Source: a virus
IMG/VR virus record: IMGVR_UViG_3300019828_000298
Location: 1-49,905 of that record
Length of the DNA: 49,905 bases
Reading direction: 5' to 3' (one strand)
This document shows, piece by piece, positions 41,541 to 49,253 of this stretch; the stretch's first letter is position 1; every line of letters starts with the position of its first letter. The position numbers and the translations under genes were made by a program. The notes under the pieces are model-generated. The model was not told where the DNA came from. It searched no databases and saw only the letters and a program-made list of their open reading frames with translations.

Positions 41541-42113
41541 ATGATCTATTTGTATCTCAAAACCCACAATGTTACTGGTAAAAAGTATCTGGGTAAAACT
41601 GCTCAAGACCCCCATACTTATAAGGGATCAGGTGTCTATTGGAAGAATCATATTCGTAAACACGGGAATGACGTAACAACAGAAGTGTTGAGAATATGTA
41701 AAAGCAATGATGAAGTAAAGGAATGGGGATTATATTACAGCGAACTGTTCAGCGTCGTTGAATCAAATGACTTTGCTAATTTGATGGAAGAAAATGGTAT
41801 AGGTGGAGTACCAACTAACGCCTTTCCAAAAGGACATATTCCATGGTGTAAGGGCAAAAAAGTGCCCAGCATTTCCATCGCAAGGAAAGAATATTGGATA
41901 AAGTGGAGAGAGGAAAATCCGGGATACAAAGACAAATGGAAACGGAGAGGACGAGTTTCTACAGAAAGACTAGCAGTGGTTAGTAATATATACGCTAACA
42001 AAATGACGGATCAAAACAGGGTTGAGTTGGTTTGTCCTCATTGCGGTAAAGTTGGTAAGGGACATGCCAATATGAAGAGGTGGCACTTTAGCCGGTGTAA
42101 AAATAAAGGATGA
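41541..42113 (+). CDS. GIY-YIG homing endonuclease with zinc-finger tail
   Basis: The ATG at 41541 (MIYLYLKTHNVTGKKYLGKT) is preferred over an in-frame ATG eight codons upstream, which lies before the late promoter word. Y-L-Y and KKYLGKT are a GIY-YIG core variant. The next part, YKGSGVYWKNHIRKHGNDV, is typical of phage enzymes that cut next to structural or recombination genes. The C-terminus VCPHCGKVGKGHANMKRWHFSRC is a C-x2-C...H-x3-C zinc module. 190 aa, inserted between the SpeD-like gene and uvsW. Confidence 0.85.
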   Translation: MIYLYLKTHNVTGKKYLGKTAQDPHTYKGSGVYWKNHIRKHGNDVTTEVLRICKSNDEVKEWGLYYSELFSVVESNDFANLMEENGIGGVPTNAFPKGHIPWCKGKKVPSISIARKEYWIKWREENPGYKDKWKRRGRVSTERLAVVSNIYANKMTDQNRVELVCPHCGKVGKGHANMKRWHFSRCKNKG

Positions 42114-42120
42114 TATCATC

Positions 42121-43596
42121 ATGAAAATCTCCAAGAAAAATGAAGTCTATTTGATACTTGATGATATGGAAGATTCTACTCGACAGGAGTTATGTTCATT
42201 TTTTGAGTTTGAGGTTCCTAACGCTAAGTTCACACCTATGTATCGCAATAGAATGTGGGATGGAAAGATACGATTGTTCTCCCCAGCAACAGGTGAGATA
42301 TATGTTGGATTGCTCCAGTATATCAGAGGATTTTGTCAGAAAAACGGAATTGACTATATATTAGAAGAAGGAGTTGAAAATGAGCGGGTTATTGTTCGCC
42401 AAGTTGTTAGAGATTTCATCAGGTCACTTAAACCTAAATCCGGGGGAAAGTCTCTCAAAGTTCGTGACTATCAAATTGATGCTGTACATCACGCTATTTC
42501 CAGAGGTCGGGCTCTTCTTGTTAGTCCTACTGCTTCGGGCAAATCACTCATAATCTATTCGTTAGTTCGTTATTATCATATGATGGGGTTAAAGACCCTG
42601 ATACTAGTTCCCACCACTTCACTTGTGGAACAGATGTATTCAGACTTTGAGGACTATGGTTGGAGCTCTGGTACATACTGCCAGAAGGTATATCAGGGAC
42701 ATTCAAGTAAGGTTGAAAAAGACGTTGTTGTATCAACATGGCAATCCATTTATAAATTACCAAAGAAATATTTTGAACAATTTGGTTGTGTGATTGGTGA
42801 TGAAGCGCATATGTTTAAGGCAAAATCCTTAACAGGCATAATGACCAAGTTACACCAATGTAGGTACAGATATGGTCTTACAGGGACGCTGGACGGTACA
42901 CAGACGCATCAGCTTGTGTTAGAGGGACTGTTTGGTCCAGTTGAAAAAGTAACTACCACAAAGCAACTAATTGACAATAAATCTCTTGCTGACCTTAAAA
43001 TCAAATGCATTGTTTTAAAACATTATAATATACGAGAGAGGATGACTTATGCAGAGGAACTACAATTCCTAGGCGAACATGAAGGTAGAAATGCATTTCT
43101 TGCTGGGTTGTTGATGCATCTTCCGGGCAATACATTATGTTTATATCAACTCGTGGAGAAACATGGTAAGCCACTGCACGAAGCAGTTTTAAAGACTCAG
43201 GCTGAAGGATACTTTGATGATAAATTGCGAAAGATATTTTTCATCTATGGTAAAACGAGTACCACAGAAAGAGAAGAAATACGAGCTATTGTTGAGGGTG
43301 AGAAAAACTCTATCACTATCGCTTCGTATGGCACCTTTAGTACTGGTATTAATATTCGTAACATTCATAACATCGTGCTCGCAAGTCCAAGTAAATCCAG
43401 AATTAGGGTGTTACAGAGTATCGGTAGAGGTTTGCGGGTCAGTGAGAATAAGGATTCCGTTTTGATCTTTGATATTGCAGATGACTTGACATTTAGAAAT
43501 CAGAACAACTTTACGCTTAATCACTTTCAAGAACGCATCCAGATTTATAACACAGAACAATTCAACTATGAAATTAGTAAAGTAAAACTACAGTAG
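42121..43596 (+). CDS. uvsW: DNA/RNA helicase UvsW
   Basis: 491 residues. The N-terminal domain has MYRNRMWDGKIRLFS; then come SPTASGKS (Walker A, 135-142), GDEAHMF (Walker B with DEAH at 227-230), YGLTGTLDG (motif III), and SYGTFSTGINIRNIHNIVLASPSKS with QSIGRGLR (motifs V and VI). This is superfamily 2 helicase UvsW, which remodels branched DNA and R-loops and helps switch T4 replication from origin- to recombination-dependent. It is shorter than T4 UvsW (587 aa in some annotations). Its last 13 codons are repeated just downstream. Confidence 0.95.
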   Translation: MKISKKNEVYLILDDMEDSTRQELCSFFEFEVPNAKFTPMYRNRMWDGKIRLFSPATGEIYVGLLQYIRGFCQKNGIDYILEEGVENERVIVRQVVRDFIRSLKPKSGGKSLKVRDYQIDAVHHAISRGRALLVSPTASGKSLIIYSLVRYYHMMGLKTLILVPTTSLVEQMYSDFEDYGWSSGTYCQKVYQGHSSKVEKDVVVSTWQSIYKLPKKYFEQFGCVIGDEAHMFKAKSLTGIMTKLHQCRYRYGLTGTLDGTQTHQLVLEGLFGPVEKVTTTKQLIDNKSLADLKIKCIVLKHYNIRERMTYAEELQFLGEHEGRNAFLAGLLMHLPGNTLCLYQLVEKHGKPLHEAVLKTQAEGYFDDKLRKIFFIYGKTSTTEREEIRAIVEGEKNSITIASYGTFSTGINIRNIHNIVLASPSKSRIRVLQSIGRGLRVSENKDSVLIFDIADDLTFRNQNNFTLNHFQERIQIYNTEQFNYEISKVKLQ

Positions 43597-43653
43597 TCAT
43601 AAATAGAATTAGAACAATTCAACTATGAAATTGCAAAGGTAAAACTACAATGA
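43555..43653 (+). repeat. duplicated 3' end of uvsW
   Basis: The last codons of uvsW (43555-43596, EQFNYEISKVKLQ and stop) recur 57 nt downstream at 43612-43653 as EQFNYEIAKVKLQ and stop. Base changes are few (Ser to Ala and some silent ones). The second copy is not translated as part of uvsW; its last bases give the ATG of the next gene. Confidence 0.9.
43598..43605 (+). promoter_or_regulatory. late-promoter-like CATAAATA (7/8)
   Basis: CATAAATA two bases after the uvsW stop, between the two copies of the uvsW 3' end, 44 nt before the next gene. Confidence 0.4.
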
Positions 43654-44033
43654 ATAAGGATACATATAAAATCTTAAAGCTCATTAGTGGGGAAAATATC
43701 ATTTGTGAGTTAACTGAGGGCGATGGTAAGTATGAAATTTCAAAGCCACTACTAATGAATGTTCACCCAAGTATGACACGAAGAGGTATGACAGAATCTC
43801 TAATGCTCTCACGATGGGTACAACCCTTTACAGAACAAAAATATTTTGAGATTGATCCTAAACATGTTATTATTATGTTACCCGCATCTCCCGGATTGAG
43901 TATCTATTATGAAGGAATAATTAATAAATTAGATGGCGCTGATCTGATTGATACTGTGGATGATTACGATGATGAGGATATATATGAAGAACTATTAGAT
44001 GAACTGGAAATATCTAATAAATCAATACATTAA
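43650..44033 (+). CDS. hypothetical small protein, Sm-like beta pattern (127 aa)
   Basis: Begins MNKDTYKILKLISGENIICEL, followed by GKYEISKPLLMNVHPS, then MLSRWVQPFTEQKYFEIDPKHVIIML, a run of short strands like a small beta-barrel (Sm-type). It ends in a very acidic tail (DTVDDYDDEDIYEELLDELE). Similar small proteins occur near uvsW in marine T4-like phages in my memory, without known function. Its ATG lies in the duplicated uvsW end, where AAAGGTAAAACTACA acts as a leader. Confidence 0.6.
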   Translation: MNKDTYKILKLISGENIICELTEGDGKYEISKPLLMNVHPSMTRRGMTESLMLSRWVQPFTEQKYFEIDPKHVIIMLPASPGLSIYYEGIINKLDGADLIDTVDDYDDEDIYEELLDELEISNKSIH

Positions 44034-44083
44034 TGTAGTTCTATGAACCAAGGACAAGCATAATATAACACCATTTTTAGGCG

Positions 44084-44121
44084 AAGTCAAGGTACTTTTA
44101 AATTATAATGGTCCTTGACTT
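44084..44121. promoter_or_regulatory. inverted repeat overlapping the gp55 promoter
   Basis: AAGTCAAGG (44084-44092) and CCTTGACTT (44113-44121) are perfect inverted copies with a 20-base spacer. The right arm contains the -35 box TTGACT. It may be an operator, or a hairpin at the end of the upstream transcript. Confidence 0.6.
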
Positions 44122-44143
44122 TATATTACAAATATAGTATAGT
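44115..44143 (+). promoter_or_regulatory. sigma70-like promoter before gp55
   Basis: TTGACT (44115-44120), 17-base spacer, TATAGT (44138-44143). Transcription would start near 44150, about 20 nt before gp55, with GATTGAGGAAAATACC as the ribosome region. A host-type promoter suits a sigma factor needed before late genes. Confidence 0.75.
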
Positions 44144-44168
44144 GTATAAAGATTGAGGAAAATACCTA

Positions 44169-44735
44169 ATGGCGAAAGCAAAAGGCGAACACTACGTTGA
44201 TAATAAAGCATTTCTTGTTGAAATGGTCGCATGGAAAGAGAAGTGCAAAGAAGCAGTGGATGCTGAAAAACGTATTCCACCTGTTACAAATTATATGGGT
44301 GAGTGTTTTCTCAAGATTGCACAACATTTATCCTATCGGCCTAACTTTATAAATTATACATACAAGGATGACATGGTATCTGATGGGATCGAAAACTGTC
44401 TTCAATATGCTTCAAACTTCAATCCAGAGAAGTCATCAAATCCCTTTGCATACTTTACGCAAATTATCTACTACGCCTTCATCCGAAGAATTCAAAAAGA
44501 AAAGAAGCAAACCCACGTTAAAAATAGAATCGTAGCGGGTAGTAACTACCAATCCTTTGATACTATGCCCGGTGATTCAACCAGTTACAGTATTGATAAT
44601 TCCTTTGCACTAGAAAATCTTCCAATGGAAGATGTCTATAAACCTAAGACGGTAGAAAAAAAAAGTAAAAAAGGACTAGAGAAATTTATGGAAGATGATG
44701 TTGTTGGTGTTGCGGAACTTGGTGACGAGCGTTGA
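44169..44735 (+). CDS. 55: late-transcription sigma factor gp55
   Basis: 188 residues. HYVDNKAFLVEMVAWKEK, PVTNYMGECFLKIAQHLSYRPNFINYTYKDDMVSDGIENCLQYASNF and NPFAYFTQIIYYAFIRRIQKEKK follow T4 gp55 segment by segment (T4: [37 protein letters not shown]). The conserved sigma region 2 (about residues 65-115) recognises TATAAATA, the word found throughout this window. T4 gp55 is 185 aa. It is transcribed from a sigma70-like promoter and coupled to gp47 by overlap. Confidence 0.93.
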   Translation: MAKAKGEHYVDNKAFLVEMVAWKEKCKEAVDAEKRIPPVTNYMGECFLKIAQHLSYRPNFINYTYKDDMVSDGIENCLQYASNFNPEKSSNPFAYFTQIIYYAFIRRIQKEKKQTHVKNRIVAGSNYQSFDTMPGDSTSYSIDNSFALENLPMEDVYKPKTVEKKSKKGLEKFMEDDVVGVAELGDER

Positions 44736-45787
44736 AGATTGCAATTATTACCGATACCCACTTCGGAGCTAGAGCTGAGAACCAAAATTTCAGTGATTAT
44801 TTCTACAAGTTCTATGATGATGTATTTTTTCCCACTTTAGTTAAGAGAGGAATTACTACCTGTGTTCATATGGGTGATGTTACAGACCGTAGAAAATTCA
44901 TCAGCTTTAAAACTGCCAGTGATTTTAGAAAGAGGTTCATCAACCGATTTTCTGAGTTGGGGATTGACCTTCATCTTATCATTGGTAACCATGATACATT
45001 TTATAAAAATACCAGTGAAGTCAATTCAATGGAAGAACTTGTAGGTTCTGATAAGTGTAATATATACACGGGTCCAACGGTTGTTGAATTTGATGGTATA
45101 CCAATTCAATTCATGCCGTGGATTAATGCTGGTAACTATGACATTGCAATGAATGCATTGAAGACTTCTCCCGCACAGATTTTGATGGGACACTTGGAAG
45201 TAAATGGATTTGAAATGCATAAGGGTCATATGGCAGAAGGTTCCTATGATAAGGAATTGTTCCGTAGGTTTGACCTATGCTTTAGTGGACACTTTCATCA
45301 TAAATCTGATGATGGCCAGATATATTATCTGGGAACCCCGTATGAGATTACATGGAGTGACCACGATGACCCGAAAGGTTTTCATATCTTTGATACAGAT
45401 AATAGAGAACTGGAACGTATTATTAATCCATACACTATCCATGAAAAGATTTTCTATGATGATACTGTTAAAGATTATACCAAAGAAGATGTATCTGGTT
45501 ATAAAGAGAAGTATGTAAAACTGATTGTGGTAAACAAGAAAGACCTTTATCAGTTTGACAAGTTCACAGACAGATTGCTACAGGCTGATGCATATGAAGT
45601 TAAGATTATTGAAGACTTCTCTGAGTTGGATGCTGAGAATGTATCTGATGATATTGTGGAGAATACTGAAGACACGATGACGCTTCTAGAAAAATACATT
45701 GATCAACTGGACGTTACACTGAGTAAGGACAGACTGAAGAGTACGATGCGGTCACTTTACACTGAAGCGCAAGATTTGGAGTTATAG
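44732..45787 (+). CDS. 47: recombination nuclease subunit gp47 (Mre11/SbcD-like)
   Basis: 351 residues from a TTG start overlapping the gp55 stop (TTGA). DTHFG (8-12), HMGDVTDRR (46-54) and GNHDTF (85-90), then SGHFHHK further on, are the metal-binding motifs of the Mre11-type phosphoesterase. With gp46 it resects double-strand ends for recombination-dependent replication. The length is close to T4 gp47 (339 aa). TTG is a weak start, and no better in-frame start precedes the DTHFG motif. Confidence 0.95.
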   Translation: MKIAIITDTHFGARAENQNFSDYFYKFYDDVFFPTLVKRGITTCVHMGDVTDRRKFISFKTASDFRKRFINRFSELGIDLHLIIGNHDTFYKNTSEVNSMEELVGSDKCNIYTGPTVVEFDGIPIQFMPWINAGNYDIAMNALKTSPAQILMGHLEVNGFEMHKGHMAEGSYDKELFRRFDLCFSGHFHHKSDDGQIYYLGTPYEITWSDHDDPKGFHIFDTDNRELERIINPYTIHEKIFYDDTVKDYTKEDVSGYKEKYVKLIVVNKKDLYQFDKFTDRLLQADAYEVKIIEDFSELDAENVSDDIVENTEDTMTLLEKYIDQLDVTLSKDRLKSTMRSLYTEAQDLEL

Positions 45788-45789
45788 CT

Positions 45790-47499
45790 ATTATTTACTT
45801 TGAAAAAGTTAGATGGGCCAATTTCCTTTCAACTGGTAACAACTTTACAGAAATACAGTTAGACAGAAATTCAACCACGTTAATTGTTGGAGAAAATGGT
45901 GCAGGCAAATCTACTATTCTTGACGCTTTATGTTTCGGTTTATTTGGTAAGCCTTTTCGTAATATCAACAAACCTCAACTTCTAAACTCTGTCAATGGTA
46001 GCGGTGCATTAGTAGAGGTGGAGTTTCGTATTGGAACCAAGAAGGTTAGGGTTGTTCGTGGTATCAAACCAAATGTGTTTGAAATTCATGTCAACGGTAA
46101 GTTGTATAACCAAGACGCAAACTCCCGTGACTACCAGAAATATCTTGAGCAACAAATCCTAAAGTTAAACTATCGTAGTTTCACACAGGTTGTTATTTTA
46201 GGTTCATCTACCTTTATTCCCTTCATGCAATTGAAGTCTAAACACCGCCGTGAGGTTGTTGAGGAAATTCTTGATATCCAGATTTTCTCCCTAATGAATA
46301 TGCTCCTCAAGACGCAGCTGAAGACTATTGTTGATGATATGCGTGAGGTTGATTATCGATATACCCTGACAAGTGAAAAGATTACCCTTCAGAAAAAATA
46401 TATTGATGAGATGTTCATGCATAAGGAAAAACTCATTCGAGAGAAGACTTCTTTGATTGATGGAAATGAAGAAGAAGTTTTTAAAAAGAATTTGGATATA
46501 AAATTCCACAACACAAATAACATTGAACTTCTTAATCAAATTACAGATAACGATAATGTAAATACAAAACATAGCAAACTGAAAGATATTCAATCACAAC
46601 TAAAAGAGAAACATAGGGCCCATACTAAACTGGTCGGTTTCTTTGAGAGCAATGAGGACTGCCCAACCTGCCAACAACATATTGATGAAATCTTCAAGGC
46701 TGACATGATTGATAAAAAACAAGGTGAAGCAGATAGGGTTAATGGTGGACTAGAAGAACTTAAAGATGAATTGAACAAGGTGACATCACGACAGAACGAC
46801 ATAAAAGATATTGCTAATAAAATTCGGGAAAATGAAGTTCATGTTGCAAAGGAGAATAGTTCTCTTATTCAACTTGAGAAATTCAATGCTACTTTGCAGT
46901 CAGAGATTGACCAATTAGTTGCTGGTGAAATCAATAAAGATGACCATAATAAATTGGATGAGTTAAAGGAAACTCTTTCTGGATTTGATATGCAGAAGTC
47001 CAAGTTGCGAGAAGACAAGACCTATGCAGAGGCTGCAAGGAATATGCTACAGGACACGGGTATCAAGACCAAGGTTATCAAGCAATACCTTCCTGTCATG
47101 AACAAGTTGATTAATACCTATCTAACGTCTATGGAATTCTATGTGAATTTCACCTTGAATGAAAACTTTGAGGAAACGATTAAGTCCCGGTATCGTGATG
47201 AGTTTACCTATGCGTCATTCAGTGAGGGTGAGAAGATGCGTATTGACCTTGCACTGCTCTTTACTTGGAGAGCGATTGCAAAGATGAAGAACAGCACCAA
47301 TACCAACCTGCTTATTCTGGATGAGATATTTGATAGCTCGCTGGATGGTACAGGCACAGATGAGTTCCTAAAAATCCTCAATACCCTTGGTGATGAGAAT
47401 GTATTTGTGATTAGCCATAAACAGGATACTCTTGCAGATAAGTTCAAAGATACAATCAAATTTGAGAAAGTGAAAAACTTTAGTCATGTGGTGGAATAA
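45790..47499 (+). CDS. 46: recombination nuclease subunit gp46 (Rad50/SbcC-like), probable AUU start
   Basis: The frame is open from after a TGA at 45763. No ATG, GTG or TTG precedes the Walker A motif GENGAGKST; the first GTG is at 46018, inside the ATPase domain. Related phages begin MIYF(K/E)K(V/I)RWxNFLSTGN as I recall it; here the matching codons are ATT ATT TAC TTT. I therefore place the start at the ATT at 45790, with GGAG 8 nt upstream. The 569-aa product has Walker A (34-42), a CPTC zinc hook (291-294), SFSEGEKMRIDLAL signature and LLILDEIFD Walker B. T4 gp46 is 560 aa. Confidence 0.85.
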   Translation: MIYFEKVRWANFLSTGNNFTEIQLDRNSTTLIVGENGAGKSTILDALCFGLFGKPFRNINKPQLLNSVNGSGALVEVEFRIGTKKVRVVRGIKPNVFEIHVNGKLYNQDANSRDYQKYLEQQILKLNYRSFTQVVILGSSTFIPFMQLKSKHRREVVEEILDIQIFSLMNMLLKTQLKTIVDDMREVDYRYTLTSEKITLQKKYIDEMFMHKEKLIREKTSLIDGNEEEVFKKNLDIKFHNTNNIELLNQITDNDNVNTKHSKLKDIQSQLKEKHRAHTKLVGFFESNEDCPTCQQHIDEIFKADMIDKKQGEADRVNGGLEELKDELNKVTSRQNDIKDIANKIRENEVHVAKENSSLIQLEKFNATLQSEIDQLVAGEINKDDHNKLDELKETLSGFDMQKSKLREDKTYAEAARNMLQDTGIKTKVIKQYLPVMNKLINTYLTSMEFYVNFTLNENFEETIKSRYRDEFTYASFSEGEKMRIDLALLFTWRAIAKMKNSTNTNLLILDEIFDSSLDGTGTDEFLKILNTLGDENVFVISHKQDTLADKFKDTIKFEKVKNFSHVVE

Positions 47500-48020
47500 T
47501 GGGAAAGCGTAGTGACTTTGAAAGAAAACCAAGAGACTATTATATAACACCATTTGAGGCGGTAGAACCTCTTATTGAACATCTACCGAAACATTTTACC
47601 TTTGCAGAACCTTGTGCTGGTAATGGTGCATTGATAAAACATCTTGAAACGGGGGGTGTATGTATGTGGGCAAGTGATATTGAACCGCAGGATGAAGGTA
47701 TACCGACTCAAGATTATAAAGATGTAAAAGAAAATGAATTATTGGAATCAAATTATATAATCACAAATCCGCCATGGAACAGAAAAATACTGCATCCAAT
47801 GATAGATCACTTCGCTCTACTAAAACCTACATGGCTCCTATTTGATGCCGATTGGATGCATACTAAACAGAGTCAACCTTACATGCCGTTTTTACATAAG
47901 ATTGTAAGTGTGGGTAGAATTAAGTGGTTTGGTAATATGACAGGCAAAGACAATTGTGCATGGTATTTGTTTGATAAACAAACTCCACCCGTTTTGGGCA
48001 CAACTTTTTATGGAAGGTAA
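47499..48020 (+). CDS. small SAM-dependent DNA methylase-like protein
   Basis: 173 residues. FAEPCAGNGALIKHLE (35-50) is the SAM-binding motif I, ASDIEPQD is motif II, and IITNPPW (87-93) is the NPPW catalytic motif of N6-adenine or N4-cytosine amino-methylases. It lacks a large target-recognition domain, so specificity is unclear. It shares one base with the gp46 stop (TAATG). DNA adenine methylation to protect against host restriction is the likely role; the base it modifies is inferred only from the motif. Confidence 0.75.
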   Translation: MGKRSDFERKPRDYYITPFEAVEPLIEHLPKHFTFAEPCAGNGALIKHLETGGVCMWASDIEPQDEGIPTQDYKDVKENELLESNYIITNPPWNRKILHPMIDHFALLKPTWLLFDADWMHTKQSQPYMPFLHKIVSVGRIKWFGNMTGKDNCAWYLFDKQTPPVLGTTFYGR

Positions 48021-48024
48021 TATA

Positions 48025-48615
48025 ATGACAGGCGAAAATATAATGCACCAAGAGCAAGTTAATCAAGGTCATATTGATCATATCAAAAGAATGATAATGG
48101 TCGAACCTTTGGTTCCTATAAATGATCCAATTCTAAAAGAACCCCTTGCACCATGCTCGGCAGACCTAGATCGTAAGGCACTACAGGCAAAACTAAATAG
48201 TGCAATGGTGCATTATCAGGGAATTGGCCTGTCTGCGAATCAGATTGGTGTCAAGGAACGTGTTTTCATAATGTATTCAGATATCAAGAAGAAAGAAGCA
48301 ATCACATGCTTTGACCCCATGATTACTGAGTATCACCTTGAAAGGATCATTATGGATGAGGGTTGTTTGACATGGCCCGGTATGTGGTTGAAGGTGGAAC
48401 GCCCAGAGGGTATTCGGTGCATCTACTACGATGTGGATGGTGAATTGGTACAGGTAGAGATGCATGGACTCGAATCACGAATCTTCCAGCATGAGTATGA
48501 CCATATGGAAGGGACGAACTTTACCAAACGGGTCAGCAAGTTAAAGTTCAACATGGCCCAACGCAGAGCTACAAAGATGAGGAAAAAATCAATGTTTCCA
48601 CTGGAATCGCCGTGA
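48025..48615 (+). CDS. def: peptide deformylase
   Basis: The ATG at 48025 has GGAAGGTAATATA upstream; a longer frame would overlap the methylase gene. In 196 residues it has GIGLSANQ (66-73), EGCLTWPG (112-119, Cys metal ligand) and QHEYDH (155-160, HExxH metal ligands and catalytic Glu), the three peptide deformylase motifs. The enzyme removes formyl groups from new proteins. Phage versions are known in marine myoviruses, where they are thought to keep up with rapid protein turnover. It is the last gene before a repeat-rich gap. Confidence 0.93.
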   Translation: MTGENIMHQEQVNQGHIDHIKRMIMVEPLVPINDPILKEPLAPCSADLDRKALQAKLNSAMVHYQGIGLSANQIGVKERVFIMYSDIKKKEAITCFDPMITEYHLERIIMDEGCLTWPGMWLKVERPEGIRCIYYDVDGELVQVEMHGLESRIFQHEYDHMEGTNFTKRVSKLKFNMAQRRATKMRKKSMFPLESP

Positions 48616-48627
48616 TCCGTGATAGTA

Positions 48628-48721
48628 AATTTCCCTTTGTTATCAATGACTTATGATTAAGTCATATGACGGTCATATGACTTATGATTAATTTCAAGTT
48701 TCCTTTATAATCAATGACTTA
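48628..48721. repeat. palindrome and direct-repeat region (operator-like)
   Basis: AAGTCATATGAC (48659-48670), one G, then GTCATATGACTT (48672-48683) form a perfect inverted repeat, and each arm holds the palindrome GTCATATGAC. ATGACTTATGATTAA occurs at 48646 and 48677. A longer unit ending ATCAATGACTTA occurs at 48628-48653 and again at 48696-48721. A sigma70-like promoter follows at 48738. It could be a repressor site or an origin-like element. Confidence 0.8.
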
Positions 48722-48737
48722 GCGGCTACGATTTTTG

Positions 48738-48766
48738 TTGACAAAGCCTGATTTTTAGTCTATACT
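48738..48766 (+). promoter_or_regulatory. sigma70-like promoter, near consensus
   Basis: TTGACA (48738-48743), 17 bases, TATACT (48761-48766), then AAGGTATAA. It stands 33 nt before the ATG at 48800, with AAAGGAAATGG as ribosome site. The bases after the -10 box are shared with the promoters at 49196 and 49423. Confidence 0.85.
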
Positions 48767-48799
48767 AAGGTATAAACTGAGAAAACAAAGGAAATGGTT

Positions 48800-49124
48800 A
48801 TGAAAACACACAAAGAAAATTGCATATCTCATGTAATCGCAATGTTTGAAGAGCGCTTCAAAAAAAGAAGATTTTATCTACATATCTAAGAAAATGGGTG
48901 TAGTAGATTTTAAAAATGAAGTGGCAAATGCTATCGTAAATGCTTCTAAATCAGGAAAATTTGTTCCGGGCGGTAAGGGAGATTGTGATATTTTTAAGAT
49001 AAAAATCATGGACACAAAATCAGTTTTCGTGGTGTGGAATAAAGTTATAGGTTGTGCTGTAACGGTTCTCACTGGTGAAATGTTTACCAACATTGCATTG
49101 TGGGATAAGAAAAAGCTCATATAG
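48800..49124 (+). pseudogene. small early gene broken by a frame change in an A7 run
   Basis: The ATG at 48800 has a good ribosome site and reads MKTHKENCISHVIAMFEERF, but the frame stops at 48887. After the seven A's at 48860-48866 another frame continues KKEDFIYISKKMGVVDFKNE to a TAG at 49122-49124, about 107 aa in total. With six A's the gene would be continuous. It ends VWNKVIGCAVTVLTGEMFTN and more. An intact gene may start at the ATG at 48846, but that start has no clear ribosome site. Slippage, a mutation or a base-count error are all possible. The function is unknown. Confidence 0.6.
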
Positions 49125-49195
49125 GTGGTATTGTGACAAATATATCACACTTCCCCTAAATATCAGATAAAACGACATTAGGGATCATTATTCCT

Positions 49196-49224
49196 TTGAC
49201 TTATCCTACTCAGTATGTTACTGT
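49196..49224 (+). promoter_or_regulatory. sigma70-like promoter with shared downstream motif
   Basis: TTGACT (49196-49201), 17 bases, TACTGT (49219-49224), then AAGGTATGA. The -10 box alone is weak, but spacing and the following bases match the promoters at 48738 and 49423. The gene starts at 49254. Confidence 0.6.
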
Positions 49225-49253
49225 AAGGTATGATAAGAAATAAGGAAATAGAG

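Noticed and set aside
43555-43653. Group I intron or small intron in uvsW suggested by the repeated end
   Set aside because: uvsW is complete before the repeat, the gap is only 57 nt and there is no catalytic RNA structure. A recombination scar explains it.
46018-46020. GTG as the start of gp46
   Set aside because: It would remove the Walker A motif and about 76 residues that align well with T4 gp46.
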